From Vitis vinifera (lineage: Eukaryota > Streptophyta > Magnoliopsida > Vitales > Vitaceae): a stretch of DNA of 64,000 nucleotides. The translations under genes and the position numbers were made by a program. Below are positions 35,736 to 47,197 of the stretch, in pieces; the stretch's first letter is position 1; every line of letters starts with the position of its first letter. The notes under the pieces were generated by a model, which saw nothing but the letters and a program-made list of their open reading frames with translations, did not search any database and was not told where the DNA came from. The DNA lies in NCBI RefSeq assembly GCF_030704535.1, contig NC_081818.1, positions 1,687,001 to 1,751,000 on the forward strand, in the 5' to 3' direction.

Positions 35736-35905
35736 TAACTCGTCCTGTCGGGGGTGAAAGGCGACTCGCCAATGATCGCTAAGAGACGGCTGGTCGTGCC
35801 GACACCCACCATAACGAACACACGTTTTTAAGGCGAGCGGGTACTCCCTACTTCGGTTGGACCTGCCCGTCAATTTTTGGAAGCCCCACATCATTGTGGG
35901 GCTCA
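35736..35905 (+). ncRNA. Candidate structured RNA of unknown type, or repeat fragment
   Basis: Starting 25-30 bp after TATATAA, the sequence becomes GC-richer than its surroundings. It has self-complementary words (GGCGACTCGCC, GGGTG/CACCC) and ends in a strong hairpin GCCCCACA-TCAT-TGTGGGGC (35883-35902). It has no T-run terminator other than TTTTT at about 35825-35829. It does not match U1, U2, U4, U5, U6, U3, 7SL, RNase MRP or a telomerase RNA template as I know them. A transposon-derived sequence is equally possible. Confidence 0.3.
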
Positions 35906-35959
35906 CCACTAAACCAAAACGAAACTTTTGCGGAAGGCATGTGAGAGCACCTAGCAAAG

Positions 35960-37120
35960 TTACTGTGACATATATACATTTAATAAAAGATAAAATAGAA
36001 TTTTGGTATGACAAATCACAAATGTAATAAAAAATCTAAATATGCCAAAAAGTAATTGATTATTTTAGTAAATGAATTAATTAATCATAATTATTTTTAA
36101 TTAAATTTATTTTTTATTATTTAATAAATAAGCTTGTGTTATTATTTGTTCAATAAGATTTTTTTTCTAAAATTTTAAGAAATAAAAAATAATAATAATA
36201 ATTTTATTATAAAAGAAATTGCACTTTAATTACAATCTTTTCAAAAACATATAGTTATGGAAGAGGTAGTATTTATAAATACCAAAAAAATAAAAAAATA
36301 AAAAGATTTCAATTTAGTTACACAAGATTGAAGTATAATGCCTTTTTATTTTAATTTGATAATTTCCCATCTAAATATAATTATTATTTTAGTTTTTCAA
36401 TCGTTTAGGAAATATTGTATCTAATAAATCGTTTATGAATAATAATAATTTTTTAAAAAAAATTTTAAGAAATTTTTTGTCAAACAAATCTTATTTAATC
36501 AAGTTATTCTCAAAATTTCAAAAAATAATAATATAAGCATTTATTACACAATAAAAAAAAGGTATAATTATACTGATTATGATTAATTAATTTAATAAAA
36601 ATTATTTATTTATTATTTGATATCTAGATTTTTTATTACAAAATAAACGTAGTTGTGTAAAATATGATTTTTAAACACAAATATTTAAAAATTTTAAAAA
36701 ATTATTCCATTTTTTATTAAATTATATTTTCATATTTTTTATTAAATAATTATAAATTTATATAATATTAACTTTGTTACCTAATTTTATATTCTTAAAT
36801 CAATCAAGAGAAAAGTGATAAACAACCATGTCTATTTTTTGCCCCTCAAATCAAGGCTTTCTGAATAACCCTCTTCTTCTTTTCCCTTACAAAGCTTTTT
36901 TCTTGAAGCAGAGTTTGTAATGGCAGATTGTGTACAATGCTGATAGCGATTTGCTTGTACTACTATTTCAGATTCCAGGAAGAAGCAGGGTGGCTGAGTT
37001 CGAAAACTTGCGACAAGCGGAACATCTATTATGATTTATATAGAAAATTTGAGAAGCTTAATAGGATTGTAGTTTGCATTGCCCATCTCCTCTGATTTGT
37101 TCTTTGGTAGATGTATGATA
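35960..37120. other. AT-rich intergenic DNA, no gene seen
   Basis: Low-complexity AT sequence to about 36850. A short less AT-rich stretch (36880-37120) follows and is interrupted by the copia element. No coding region or RNA gene was recognised. Confidence 0.5.
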
Positions 37121-37125
37121 GTTCT

Positions 37126-37424
37126 TGTTGAATGACATGTCCTAGGAGCTACTGACATGGATCTGAGTAGATTGAAGTGGAAGTAGTCAAATAAGTTAGT
37201 CATATGGAAGATTTACCTATTCCTTAGGAAGAATTTGTTGGTTTGTTTCTATTCTTTAGGAAGTATCTATAGGTAACAGGTTTGTTGCTATTTTTATGGT
37301 TTTTTGTTTTAAGCTAGTTGTATAAATAAGTGTTTTGAAGCTTAATAAAATAGATCACTTCAGATTCCTCAACGTTCTATTGCTTCTTGAGAGTTTCTAC
37401 ACTTTGTTTCTATCAAAACCAACA
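37126..37424 (+). repeat. 5' LTR of copia element 2
   Basis: This 299-bp LTR contains TATAAATAAG at about 37321-37330 and AATAAAAT shortly after (about 37343), which look like its TATA box and poly-A signal. Confidence 0.92.
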
Positions 37425-37499
37425 AATTGGTATTAGAGCCAAATTCTTAAGTAACTTGTGAGGTGAGTGGGCCTAAAAAACCTACAAACAATATCCAAA

Positions 37500-39424
37500 A
37501 TGACCTCAGAAGCTTCATTGAATGCATTGGCACCTCTAGTGTTTGATAGAATAAATTATCAAGTGTGGGCTGTCCGTATGGAAGCCTACCTTGATGCTAG
37601 TGATCTGTGGGAAACTGTTAGTGAGGAATATGAAGTTCCTCCATTGTCTGACAATCCAACTATGGCTTAGATAAAACTACACAATGAGAGGAGGCAAAGG
37701 AAATCAAAGGCAAAAGCTAGTTTATTTGCAACTGTCTCATCTACAATTTTCACCAGAATCATGATACTAAAGACAACAAATGAAATATGGAACTTCCTGA
37801 AGAAGGAATATGAAGGAAATGAACGAGTCAAAGGTATGCAAATGCTGAACCTGATTAGAGAATTTGAGATGGAAACAATCAAGGATTACTCAGACAGACT
37901 TCTTAGTATTGTTAATAAAGTAAGACTTCTTGGTACTGACTTTTCCAATTCTAGAATAGTTTAGAAAATTTTTATAACAGTTCTTGAAAAGTTTGAGACT
38001 ACAGTATCATCTCTAGAAAACTTAAAAAATGTGTCAAGTATCACCTTGGCAGAGTTGTTGAATGCATTACAGGCTCAAGAACAAAGAAGGCTTATGAGAC
38101 AAGAAGGATCTGTGGAGGGTGCATTTCAGGCCATATCCCAGTACAAGAAAGAGATGCAAAGCAACAATAACAGCAACAACAACACTCAAAAGTTTCCATC
38201 ATGTCCTTACTGTAAAAAATCCAATCATCCACAAAAAAGGTGTTGGTGGAGGTCGGATGTAAGATGTCACAAGTGTGGTCAGCTAGGGCATGTGAAAAGG
38301 ATATGCAAATCTCAACAGCAGCAAGGAGAAGTCAAGGTTGTTGTGGAAGAACTTCAAGATGAGGAATTGTTTGTGGTATCATGCTTTGCCACTAACAACT
38401 CCCCAGAAACTTGGCTTATAGACAGTGGTTGTACAAACCATATGACTTATGATCAAGGGCTCTTTAAGGAACTTGAAAAAACTGTTACTTCCAAAGTTAG
38501 AATTGGAAATGGAGCATATCTTGCAGTAAAAGGAAAAGGAACAGTGGCAATTGAAGACCACACAGGTTTGAAATTAATCTCTAATGTCTTATATGTTCCT
38601 AAGATTAATCAAAATCTATTGAGTGTTGGTCAGTTGTTGGAAAAAGGCTATAAGGTGCTGTTTGAGGATGATCATTGTATGATTGCTGATGCACAAGGTA
38701 GAGAGGTATTTATAGTCCAAATGAAAGACAAAAGCTTTGCCTTGGATTTGATGCAAGAAGAGCAAACTGCAATTCACAAAGAAGAAAGTAATACAATGCT
38801 TTGGCATAGGCGTTTGGGGCACTTTCATCATACCGCCCTTCTCTTTATGAAGAAGAACGATCTTGAAGAAGGCTTGCTTGAATTAGAGGTGAAGCCTCCT
38901 ACTTGTGTAGTCTGTCAGTACGGGAAACAAACAAGACTTTCTTTCCCACAAAACAAGGCTTGGAGAGCTACTCAAAAGTTACAATTAGTACACACTGATG
39001 TGGAAGGACCACAGAGAACACCATCACTGAATGGCAGCATTGAGCACCAGCTTACAACACCTTATACCCCTCAACAGAATGGAGTTGTTGAGAGGAAAAA
39101 TAGAACACTTATGGAAATGACAAGGTGTTTGCTGCATGACAAAGGGCTGCCAAAGAAATTCTAGGCTAAGGTTGCACATACATCAGTCTTTTTGCTAAAT
39201 AGACTGCCAACAAAAGCTTTGCAACAAAAGACTCCATTTGAAGCATGGTATGGCCATAAACCAAGGCTGCAAAATTTAAAAACATTTGGTTGTCTTTGTT
39301 TCTTTTATATTCCACATGTTAAGAAAGTCAGAATGTTGATATCTTAACCAAGCCACTTCCCAAAGCTAGATATGAGTTCTTGAGGCAAAGACTTGAAGTC
39401 TGCAACTCCAGAGACAAGGAAGAG
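37500..39424 (+). pseudogene. Copia gag-pol remnant: stops, integrase-core deletion, RT deletion
   Basis: The frame from the ATG at 37500 stays open to about 39330 except for TAG stops at 37668, 37962 and 39162. Family comparison suggests Gln, Gln and Trp codons there, all C-to-T/G-to-A changes. Gag has two CCHC knuckles (CPYCKKSNHPQKRC and CHKCGQLGHVKRIC, about 38203-38322). The protease motif is DSGCTNHM (about 38421-38444). The integrase zinc region (WHRRLGH...CVVCQYGK) is present. Next, at about 39034, TPSLNGS runs straight into EHQLTTPYTPQQNG in frame, so the part holding the two catalytic aspartates is gone. Near 39332 a second, larger deletion joins integrase to the RNase H tail (NVDILTKPLPKARYEF) in another frame. 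Confidence 0.9.
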
Positions 39425-39723
39425 TGTTGAATGACATGTCCTAAGAGTTGTTGACATGGATCTGAGTAGATTGAAGTGGAAGTAGTCAAATAAGTTAGTC
39501 ATGTGGAAGATTTACCTATTCCTTAGGAAGAATTTATTGGTTTGTTTCTATTCTTTAGGAAGTATCTATAGGTAGCAGGTTTATTGCTATTTTTATGTTT
39601 TTCTGTTTTAAGCTAGTTGTATAAATAAGTGCTTTGAAGCTTAATAAAATAGATCACTTCAGATTCCTCAATGTTCTGTTGCTTCTTGAGAGTTTTTACA
39701 CTTTGTTTCTATCAAAACCAACA
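39425..39723 (+). repeat. 3' LTR of copia element 2
   Basis: This is the 299-bp partner of 37126-37424, directly after the purine tract. Confidence 0.92.
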
Positions 39724-39728
39724 ATTCT

Positions 39729-40021
39729 CATTGGTAATCAAGTTTCTTTCCCATATCTTAAGAAAAACTGATTTCCAAATTGAGTTGACGTTCCATAGGG
39801 ATCTTGTGAGTGCCTTTTCTCTGAAGCTGTTGATGATTGCAGCTATCTTTGTAGCTATCAGCCCAAAACCAAACAATTTTTGTTTATACATTTCTCTGTT
39901 GAATTATATTGTATTAAACGGATTCAGTTCAGTTGATTTAAATTAATGGTCAATCACCTACCTGAACTGGGTAGAGGTGGATCCTGTCTGATCAGGCACA
40001 GGGATCACCAGGTTTGAGCTT
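39729..40021. other. Spacer between copia element 2 and the KCS remnant
   Basis: AT-rich, no gene seen. Together with 36880-37125 it forms the pre-insertion flank of copia element 2. Confidence 0.45.
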
Positions 40022-40690
40022 TTAAATGCACTTCCAAACAGCACTGTTGCAGAGTGAATACCAGGTTGATGAAGATGAGGTGTTTCCAAACCAAGTGTTG
40101 TCATCTCTAATGCTTCAATATTTCTGTCTGTAAGCTTCAGTTTGTCCTTGATAGCATCTATCATTGCTTTTCCTCCTGCATGATTACAGAAATGCTCCAA
40201 AGTCTTCTTAAAATTTGGGATATGAGGGCCCCTTTTTCTAGCAGGAGGCCAAATTTTCTTCCGCACAACTGATAAACTGTAGTGGGTTTGAGTATGGTAG
40301 AACCAATGTGCCTAGTGATGACAGGTTTGTTTTCAGTGCTTCCCCTGCTACTTGCAGAATTGATCTTTATAGGGACACCCCTACATACCCCTCTTCATCA
40401 GCCTCCTGGATAACACATCTGAAACAAGCATCTTTAGAACCAAGATCAGTTCAGACTATGTGTTGGAGCTCATATTTGTTGTTTGCTTGCTGCATTTTTT
40501 GTTTGACAGTAAGATTGCAGCCCCTCCCATTGGGAAGAAGAAGTTGGTGATGAGCATAGACTTGACTCGCCCTTGGTAGATGTTGGAAGACACTGATTCC
40601 ATGCTAAGGACCAAAGCCAAGAAATTATTGGGGACTTTGAGGAGGTCTTGAGCCAAGGAAATGGGCAACTTCGATCATGAACCCTTGAAA
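40022..40690 (-). pseudogene. 3-ketoacyl-CoA synthase (KCS/FAE1 type) C-terminal fragment, broken
   Basis: Minus-strand segments match the C-terminal half of plant KCS enzymes, which elongate very-long-chain fatty acids at the ER. Near 40640-40660 lies ISLAQDLLKV, then MGGAAILLSN (about 40490-40530). About 40370-40430 holds a CVIQEADEEGYVGVSL-like stretch in another frame, then AGEALKTN. At 40150-40230 lies RGPHIPNFKKTLEHFCNHAG, with the catalytic-type His. FGNTSSSSTWY and CNSAVWKC near the end need another frame, and the piece normally between them is missing. There are several frameshifts and stops, no N-terminal half, and no Cys active-site region. It sits 340 bp downstream of the GDSL gene on the same strand. 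Confidence 0.88.
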
Positions 40691-41032
40691 TATTGGAGAT
40701 GTAACTTCATGTGGATAATGAGCGCAACAATAATTTTCCAACAATTTTTGCTATGGAGATGATATAATTTAGTCTATTAACTGTTAGTTATACCAATGAA
40801 GAAATGTGTGCCTTTCCTCAAGCATGACCATTCGGAGAGTTACAATGAGATGAGTAGATAGCACAATTGAAAAAGGGTTTGTCTTAGTTCGAGCATAACA
40901 CACTAGGATGCTTAGCTACATCCGACTCATTTATTGAATCCCATCATGCATTTTTAACATTTTGGTTGAGATTTGAACATTATGGCTCCATTGTTAACAT
41001 AATCTTCTTGTTCTGCAAGCTGGAAATTTGAA

Positions 41033-43036
41033 CTAAGCATTGCATTGAAGCTTAGGTAAGATGTCTTGAATGAGCCATTTTGCTATCAACATAGACGCCT
41101 TCTGTGTCAAATGGATTCCATCCCAGTGGACAAGCCTATCTGGGTCAGGGCAAGCTTGAACCCCGGGAGCTCCACAAGTCCTGGCTCGATCATAGTTGTA
41201 CTCACCCCCAGCCCCACAACATGCCTTCAGCAAAGACGCAGGATCTAACCCTGTCCATTACAAAACGAAGAGGAAGAAGACTTATCATCACTGATCTCAA
41301 TTGTTAAAATCTATGTATGTATGTGCTCTCACCATCATGACTAGTTAAGGGACTGACCCAGAAAAAGAGCATTACGAAAAAGCCATTGGAATGCATTGTA
41401 ATAGTCAGCATATACAATAACTGTATCCGGATTCTCATTTCGCAACTCCTCTATGGCCTGTTGCAGACGTTCATTATAATATTCTGCAAAATCATTGAAC
41501 CCCTTTAAGCAGTTGAATTCATCATATGCTGCCGTGTTGTTGGTTTTGAATACAGTAAGATAGATCGGAAGACAGCCTATTGGGAAGTTCCCAGGGACAA
41601 CCACTCGTCTGGCACCATACTGAATGACTCTCTGCAAGAATTTTTACAAATGAGAAGATTAGGATCGATCAGTTCTACGTCTATATAAGCGCATAAAGTA
41701 TTGAAAATATCGAGTTTGATCAGAGGCTTAATTACTCTAACTGCATCGCTTATAATTTGGACAACATCAGGCACAATGCTCTTTTCCTCCTCTATGGTTT
41801 TCCCTTGGAAGAAGGCAAAATTAAAATCATTCCCTCCAATCTCTCCAACCAGGAAGAGAGCATCTTTAAGCTCTTGGGCCCGATCTGCTACCAAAATATG
41901 TAGAACCAATGATCAATCATTGATATAGAAAAATAATAACCAGGTAATTACAATTGAATTGTGAAATGACTAATTGCTAATCATGTAAATATTGTCCTAT
42001 CGGAGTAAAAAACGTCTCATTGAGACTAGCTCATATATATATTATGTCAAGAATTTTTTTTCTTCTATCAAATATTGGATATCACAATTACCTCTTATAC
42101 AGATACAACGTCCTTATTATGTCTCACAAGATTATGATTTCCCAGCCGATATGAGAAATCACAATCATTCTCATGTTAACACAACAATTGTGGGACCAAA
42201 CAGACAAAAAGTCCTTATAGGACCAAGCAAACTCTTACATCGGGGTTAGGAATAGACTTTAATACCAATTAATGTAATGACTTAATCCCAACCATTTAGA
42301 TATTATTCACTCTGAACTTAAAAGGTTTCTCACGAAACTTTAAAACACGTCTACTTAAGTAAAATAAACTCATACTGTCAGGATTGATGGGGATATATAA
42401 TTGAAGAATGACGAACCTGTATCATTGTGAAAGGCGGAACTGAAAAAACTAGACATTCTATCAAGTTGTACATTGAGAGAACTGTTGGTGACTGGAGAGA
42501 TTACACCCTTAGCTGCAAGAAAAGATGTTGATAATGCAGTTGCACCAGTAACGGCAAAATTGACTCCATGGCTGAAATCCGAGTCCTTCTTCAAGTAGGG
42601 ATTTAGAAATGGAAGACCAGCTTCCAATGCTTGAAATCAAATGGAAAGTACCCAGAAAAAATGCAGAGGTTAATGGCTTATTACAAGATCATAGTATCTG
42701 CAGGATCTCCATTGTTCTCTAGAAGGAAAAGGAAAAAGGAAGAAGGAACAAAGTTTATTGCTTACCAACATGATCAATCATGAGGAGGCCATTGGAGCAT
42801 CTACCAGTGGGTTCATTGAAGAAGGTTTCACCATAGGGAAGCCGAGAGCATGGAGTGGCTGCTCCTAGTGAACTCTCAATAATCAAGTTACCTGTATCAG
42901 ATATGGAGTCTCCCAGTTGGTATATTGAATCAAACTTACATCTCCTGAAGGGTTGGGCATCACATGAACTAGAAAAAACAAGAAAGAGAAGAGTTGATAT
43001 GAGAACTAGTTGGAAATCTTCTTGGATTGTGGACAT
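41033..43036 (-). CDS. GDSL esterase/lipase (SGNH hydrolase), secreted
   Basis: There are five exons on the minus strand: 43036-42766, 42629-42417, 41884-41736, 41631-41358 and 41250-41033. They total 1125 nt, 374 aa plus TAG, the usual family length. The hydrophobic N-terminus (VLISTLLFLVFSSSCDA, about residues 11-27) is a signal peptide. SGNH blocks are present: LGDSISDTGN (Ser44), a Gly in NFPIGCLP, GGND (Asn180) and DGIHLT (Asp346, His349). All catalytic residues are therefore in place. Borders are GT-AG and phases agree (G/CA, G/AT, AGA/AGA, G/GG). Plant GDSL enzymes act on extracellular esters or lipids (cutin, acylated sugars, xylan acetyl groups); the substrate here cannot be inferred. 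The nearest type known to me is the At5g45910/At1g28580 group. Confidence 0.95.
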
Positions 43037-43557
43037 TGCTCAAGAACATAAAACTATGTTTTTATTGCTTTGAAATAAAATTTGCTTTCCCACATGGCAT
43101 GTTAATTTATAGTCACCATGAAAGTGTCTCAAATTGGTGTTGGGTAATTTATTTTTTCTCGTGTCTCAAATTCTTATTTGATATTATTAGAATAATATTT
43201 ACACTAAAAAGGAAAAACATAGGAATATCGGTTTTATATGGAAAACTAAAGTCTATGGTAAGTTAATAAATATTTAGGGACAGTAGAAGGTACGCAAGTG
43301 ACTCTAACCATTTTTCCACTTTAATCATCTAATTTTATTGGAAGTCAAAAAATTCGAATAAAAGATGAGTATGGAAACAAAAGATTTGAAATGTTTTTAG
43401 TTGAAGTGTTTTTAATTAAAATATTTTTTCTTAAATGGAATATAAAATAAGGATATAAAAAAAAAAACCAATCTCACCGAAAAAGGTAGAAGAGATTGAA
43501 TTGTTAAAAAATAAACTCTTTTAGACTTAATATAAGATCCGATTCCATAAACAATAG

Positions 43558-43873
43558 GGTTGTGTTTGGTTTCCTGGAAAATATTAAGGAAAGAAAAAAA
43601 AATACAAAAGAAAACGATTTTTCATGTTTGGTTATCATATATAAAATACAAAAGAAAATCAAATATAATTAAAATTAATTAAAATTTCATGTATATTTAA
43701 ATTATTTAATTATTATTTCGATGAGTTAAAATAAATAAAAATGAGTTTAAAGTAATAAATATAAATAATTTATCGATTTTTAATCTATTTTTTATTTTTT
43801 CTTTCATTCTACTTTTCCTTTATATTTTCTTTTCCTTGCAATTTCCCTCAGATTTTTCGAGAACCAAACATAG
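43558..43873. mobile_element. MITE-like element with about 20-bp inverted ends
   Basis: The left end GTTGTGTTTGGTTTCCTGG and the reverse complement of the right end (CTATGTTTGGTTCTCGAAAA) agree over most of their length. The interior is AT-rich and non-coding. The length of about 315 bp suits a MITE. The target duplication is not clear, so exact ends are uncertain by a few bases. Confidence 0.55.
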
Positions 43874-45479
43874 TTTAAAAGAAAATTATTACAAACACTA
43901 AAAAAGTTACTTCACCCTACTCTAATTTTTTATGAAACCTCCTAATTGGATTAAATTAAGTACAAAGCATTACAAATTTTTTAATGTCTTAAAATCACTT
44001 TCTAAATTTTGCCACACCATTATTTTTTCAAAAATAAAATAAAAATGTTAGAGGTGTTTTTGGAAACCACTTCCAACCCATTAAAATATGGGGTGCACAC
44101 TTGGTGGTTAAAGCATATGTCAGTGTAACCATTTGTAGCCCCCATTAACAAGTCTGCAAATTGGAATCAGATGTTGCAGTTAAAGCTTGATGCAGTGTAT
44201 GGGCAAGAGGTTATTACTGTCTTGTAGCAGATAGTGGCTTTTGAATATCCCATGCCCACCACCATCTTCAACTATAAACCTGAAAATCAGGCTCTGAAAT
44301 CATCTTTAATACTTCTATTTTGGGTCAGGATAAGATTGCCTCAACACATTTTCTCACAATGGGCGAGATCAACCCCCTTGTATTCATAGATTCATAGGGT
44401 ACATAGCTTCAAATTTTAAGTTGAAGTCGTCTCAACTTGCTGAGCTGTTTGTCCATGATTGCCATGTATTTAAGTACTGTGGCAATTGTGGACCCACTTT
44501 TTGCCTGGTCATTGGGCTTGGGGCATTTTAAGATGGGCTTGGGCCCATTCAAATATATCGGAACTGGCCCTAGAACTGGTTTGCTTTGGGCTGCTACTTG
44601 GCCTAGATTTCTCTCTACTCTTCTTTCATGTATTGTTAGCCATATTGTATGGTCAATTGCAGCAGTTTCTGAAGAGGGCCTGTCAAAGGGGAAAAGGCTT
44701 CTCCTCCTTGTTTTGTGTACATAGTTTTGGGTTTGTGGTTCTACAAGGGTTTGAGACTGTTATTGTGGTAGTTGTGTTTGTACCTTTGTAGTAACATCTA
44801 AGCATCAAAATTCTTGTTTCTTTTATTTTCCCACATTTTCTTGGTAGCCAAATGGGGTATTAGGAAAATGTTGGCTTCATATTCACATTTTGACATAAAA
44901 TGAATTGTAAGCGAGTTCAAATTCTCCATTGGGGATCGCCCATGATCTGAACCCATCAATCAGTGAGCCTTATAAATACTCTTAGCACATATTAGATGAC
45001 TTATCTATTATAATTGGGGGTCACATTTTGGAATTTTGGGTCAAGATGACCTTTTAATAAAACTTAGGTTATAGACATCTTATGAAATTATTATTTAAAG
45101 TAGTCCAATTTTATTTTTTCAAACCGTATTTTTAAAATATGATTTCTAAATGTGTACTAAATTTGTAATTTAAAGCGTTATTTCTAAATTTATAATAACA
45201 ATATCAAGATATGGCTTCTAACAATTTTATTTTTTTTAAATAAATTTAAAACATAAAGGTATATGATAAAAAATGATTATTTTGAATATTCATTTCAAAA
45301 GTAACCCTTAATGTATTAATGGTCATTAACGTAGTACTGCAGTTATAACTGCAAACTGAGTAGTTCTCGTATGTTCTCTTAAACCTACAAACAGGGTTCA
45401 ATCGAGTATGAAACCCGACGACTCTCTTTGACAATTAAAGTCAATAACCTGACTCTTATAAAGAAATTTCCTTTTTGGT

Positions 45480-46505
45480 GGTAAGAATGAGAATACTTTT
45501 TTATCTTCTTTTGAGTCTTTTTATAGTCATTGGGTTGTTCCCTGGAGGTGAGTGCTCTCCAATGGGACCAACCCTAGATTTTCACCTATCTTACTTGCAA
45601 TACGACACAAGTAAAGGAATGGGCATACTTTGTGAGTAGTGTCCTTGTCCCCTAACACCTACTAAGGTGGTAAGAGACAACTTTGACTCGACCTTTAATA
45701 TTATTCGATAGTGAAAATTGCTTAGTGTTACCATCACATCTTTTCTAAATTATTATCAATCATCACATTCTTTGTTCAAACAATATGCTCGAGCATAATG
45801 CCTGAGTTGATAATCTATTAGGCCAAACCCTATTGTCGCGAGGTCAATTAGAGATAAATCCTTCCTTAGTTGTGACAGTAAAGGTTTCTATCCAGCAGTT
45901 AGAGACTGAGTTATCTTCTTTCCTGTATAAAGGATATCCAAACACGAAGTTTAAGTTAGATACCAAGTAGGTAGGAACTCTTTGAATGAGAGTAAATGGG
46001 AGAGCCTTTAATCTTTCGTACCTGGGTTTTGCTCTAGGAGGGTTTTTATAGAGCCTAGGAGGGTGTCATTATTGTGCTGAGTTGGCACTTTGACTTTCAC
46101 TGCTATGATGGTTGTAGATGGCAGGACAATCATCACAGTTTAAGCGATTGGCAGGGACCGTCAAATGGTGTGTCATGATGATTTGTCTGTCGTTTCAACC
46201 AGCTGGAGATATGGGGCAATGTGTGATAGTCTTCTAACATGGATGTGTGGGCTGGGGAAGGTTTCATCTGTCATACCTTGTATCAAGAACGAATGATTAC
46301 ACGTAGTAGGGAGATTCAGAAGCCATCCAGAAAGCGTTGCCAACTTAGGGAAGCCTAGTGTTGCTAGCTGCAAACCTATATAGTCTGAACAGGAACCTCT
46401 GGTTACCATGATGACCGTCCGAACCGTACCGAGTGGAGCGCCACGTGGATTAGTAGTGGACTAACATGTGGGGGAAGGCCCCCCCCCACAAACCCGACTC
46501 CCACA
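45480..46505 (-). mobile_element. LTR-like fragment on the minus strand, boundaries partly unknown
   Basis: Read on the minus strand, the sequence starts TGTGGGAGTCGGGTTTGTGG (from 46505). It includes a C/G-run, CTATATAGG (about 46374-46382) as a possible TATA box, and long GC-richer non-coding sequence. This resembles the U3 start of an LTR. The far end and a target duplication were not found. It could also be another low-copy repeat. Confidence 0.35.
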
Positions 46506-47197
46506 ATAAAGATCATTTGACTCTAAACTCCACACTTTTGTGTTTTGGGTAAAATTTAATTGAAGTCAATTACATTCCATTCCCTTTCCTCTTCTAGTTA
46601 TGATTTTTCTTTTAAGGAATCTCATTTTGTACTCTAAAGCAACTAGTAAACTAGTGAGCAACTTAATGATATAAGAATGGATGGGTGTTCCCTTCAAAGA
46701 TAGTATAAATCCGAATTTGTGGAGAAAGAAAATGAAGTTGTGAATACAACATTCCACATTCATGCATAGGATAGACTTTGAATTACCATTCCAAGATGCT
46801 AACCCAACAGTGCCTTAAGGCCCTTAGCATCATATTTTTAAAATCCAGTGTGTTGGATGATACATTAGTATATAACCCACTCACAATTGTTTATAGCCGG
46901 GAGTGGAAAATACTATTACCACGGAAAGTGAGGACTTTTGGCAAACTTATTAAAAAAAAAAAAAAAGAAAAGGTTGCAAAAAGGATGGTAGGTAAAGATA
47001 TTTTCAAAAAATACAGCAGATATACAATCATTTTTCTTTTATTCACAGAAAGTTTAGAGGGAAAAATTATAAGCAAAGAAAAAAATAAAAATAAAATAAT
47101 ATATATATAAAAGTATTCACTTATTTTCCATTGAAAAATTAAGCTTTTCCCCAACTTTTATCACCTTTACCTATAAAAAAATGGGAAGAAAGTTATT

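Larger units (their letters stand above)
37126..39723 (+). mobile_element. Internally deleted Ty1/copia element
   Basis: The element has two 299-bp LTRs (37126-37424 and 39425-39723), both starting TGTTGAATGACATGTCCTA and ending CCAACA, with about 14 hand-counted differences (about 4.7%, 13 transitions). The flanks GTTCT (37121-37125) and ATTCT (39724-39728) match at 4 of 5 positions, consistent with a decayed target duplication. The primer-binding site TGGTATTAGAGCC (37428-37440) differs from the initiator tRNA-Met type by one C-to-T change. A purine tract AAGGAAGAG (39416-39424) precedes the 3' LTR. Total length is 2.6 kb because most of integrase and all of RT are missing. Confidence 0.93.

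Noticed and set aside
35736-35905. Identification as telomerase RNA, U3, 7SL or 7SK
   Set aside because: No telomere template, no known box motifs, and only a short 7SK-like word (CAATGATCGC), which is too little.
44437-44791. Two overlapping frames of about 95-101 codons
   Set aside because: Hydrophobic but without family features, codon pattern or splice support. Not called as a gene; an unannotated transcript cannot be excluded.
44905-44935. tRNA B-box-like word GAGTTCAAATTCTCC
   Set aside because: No A box or cloverleaf can be formed upstream; isolated match.
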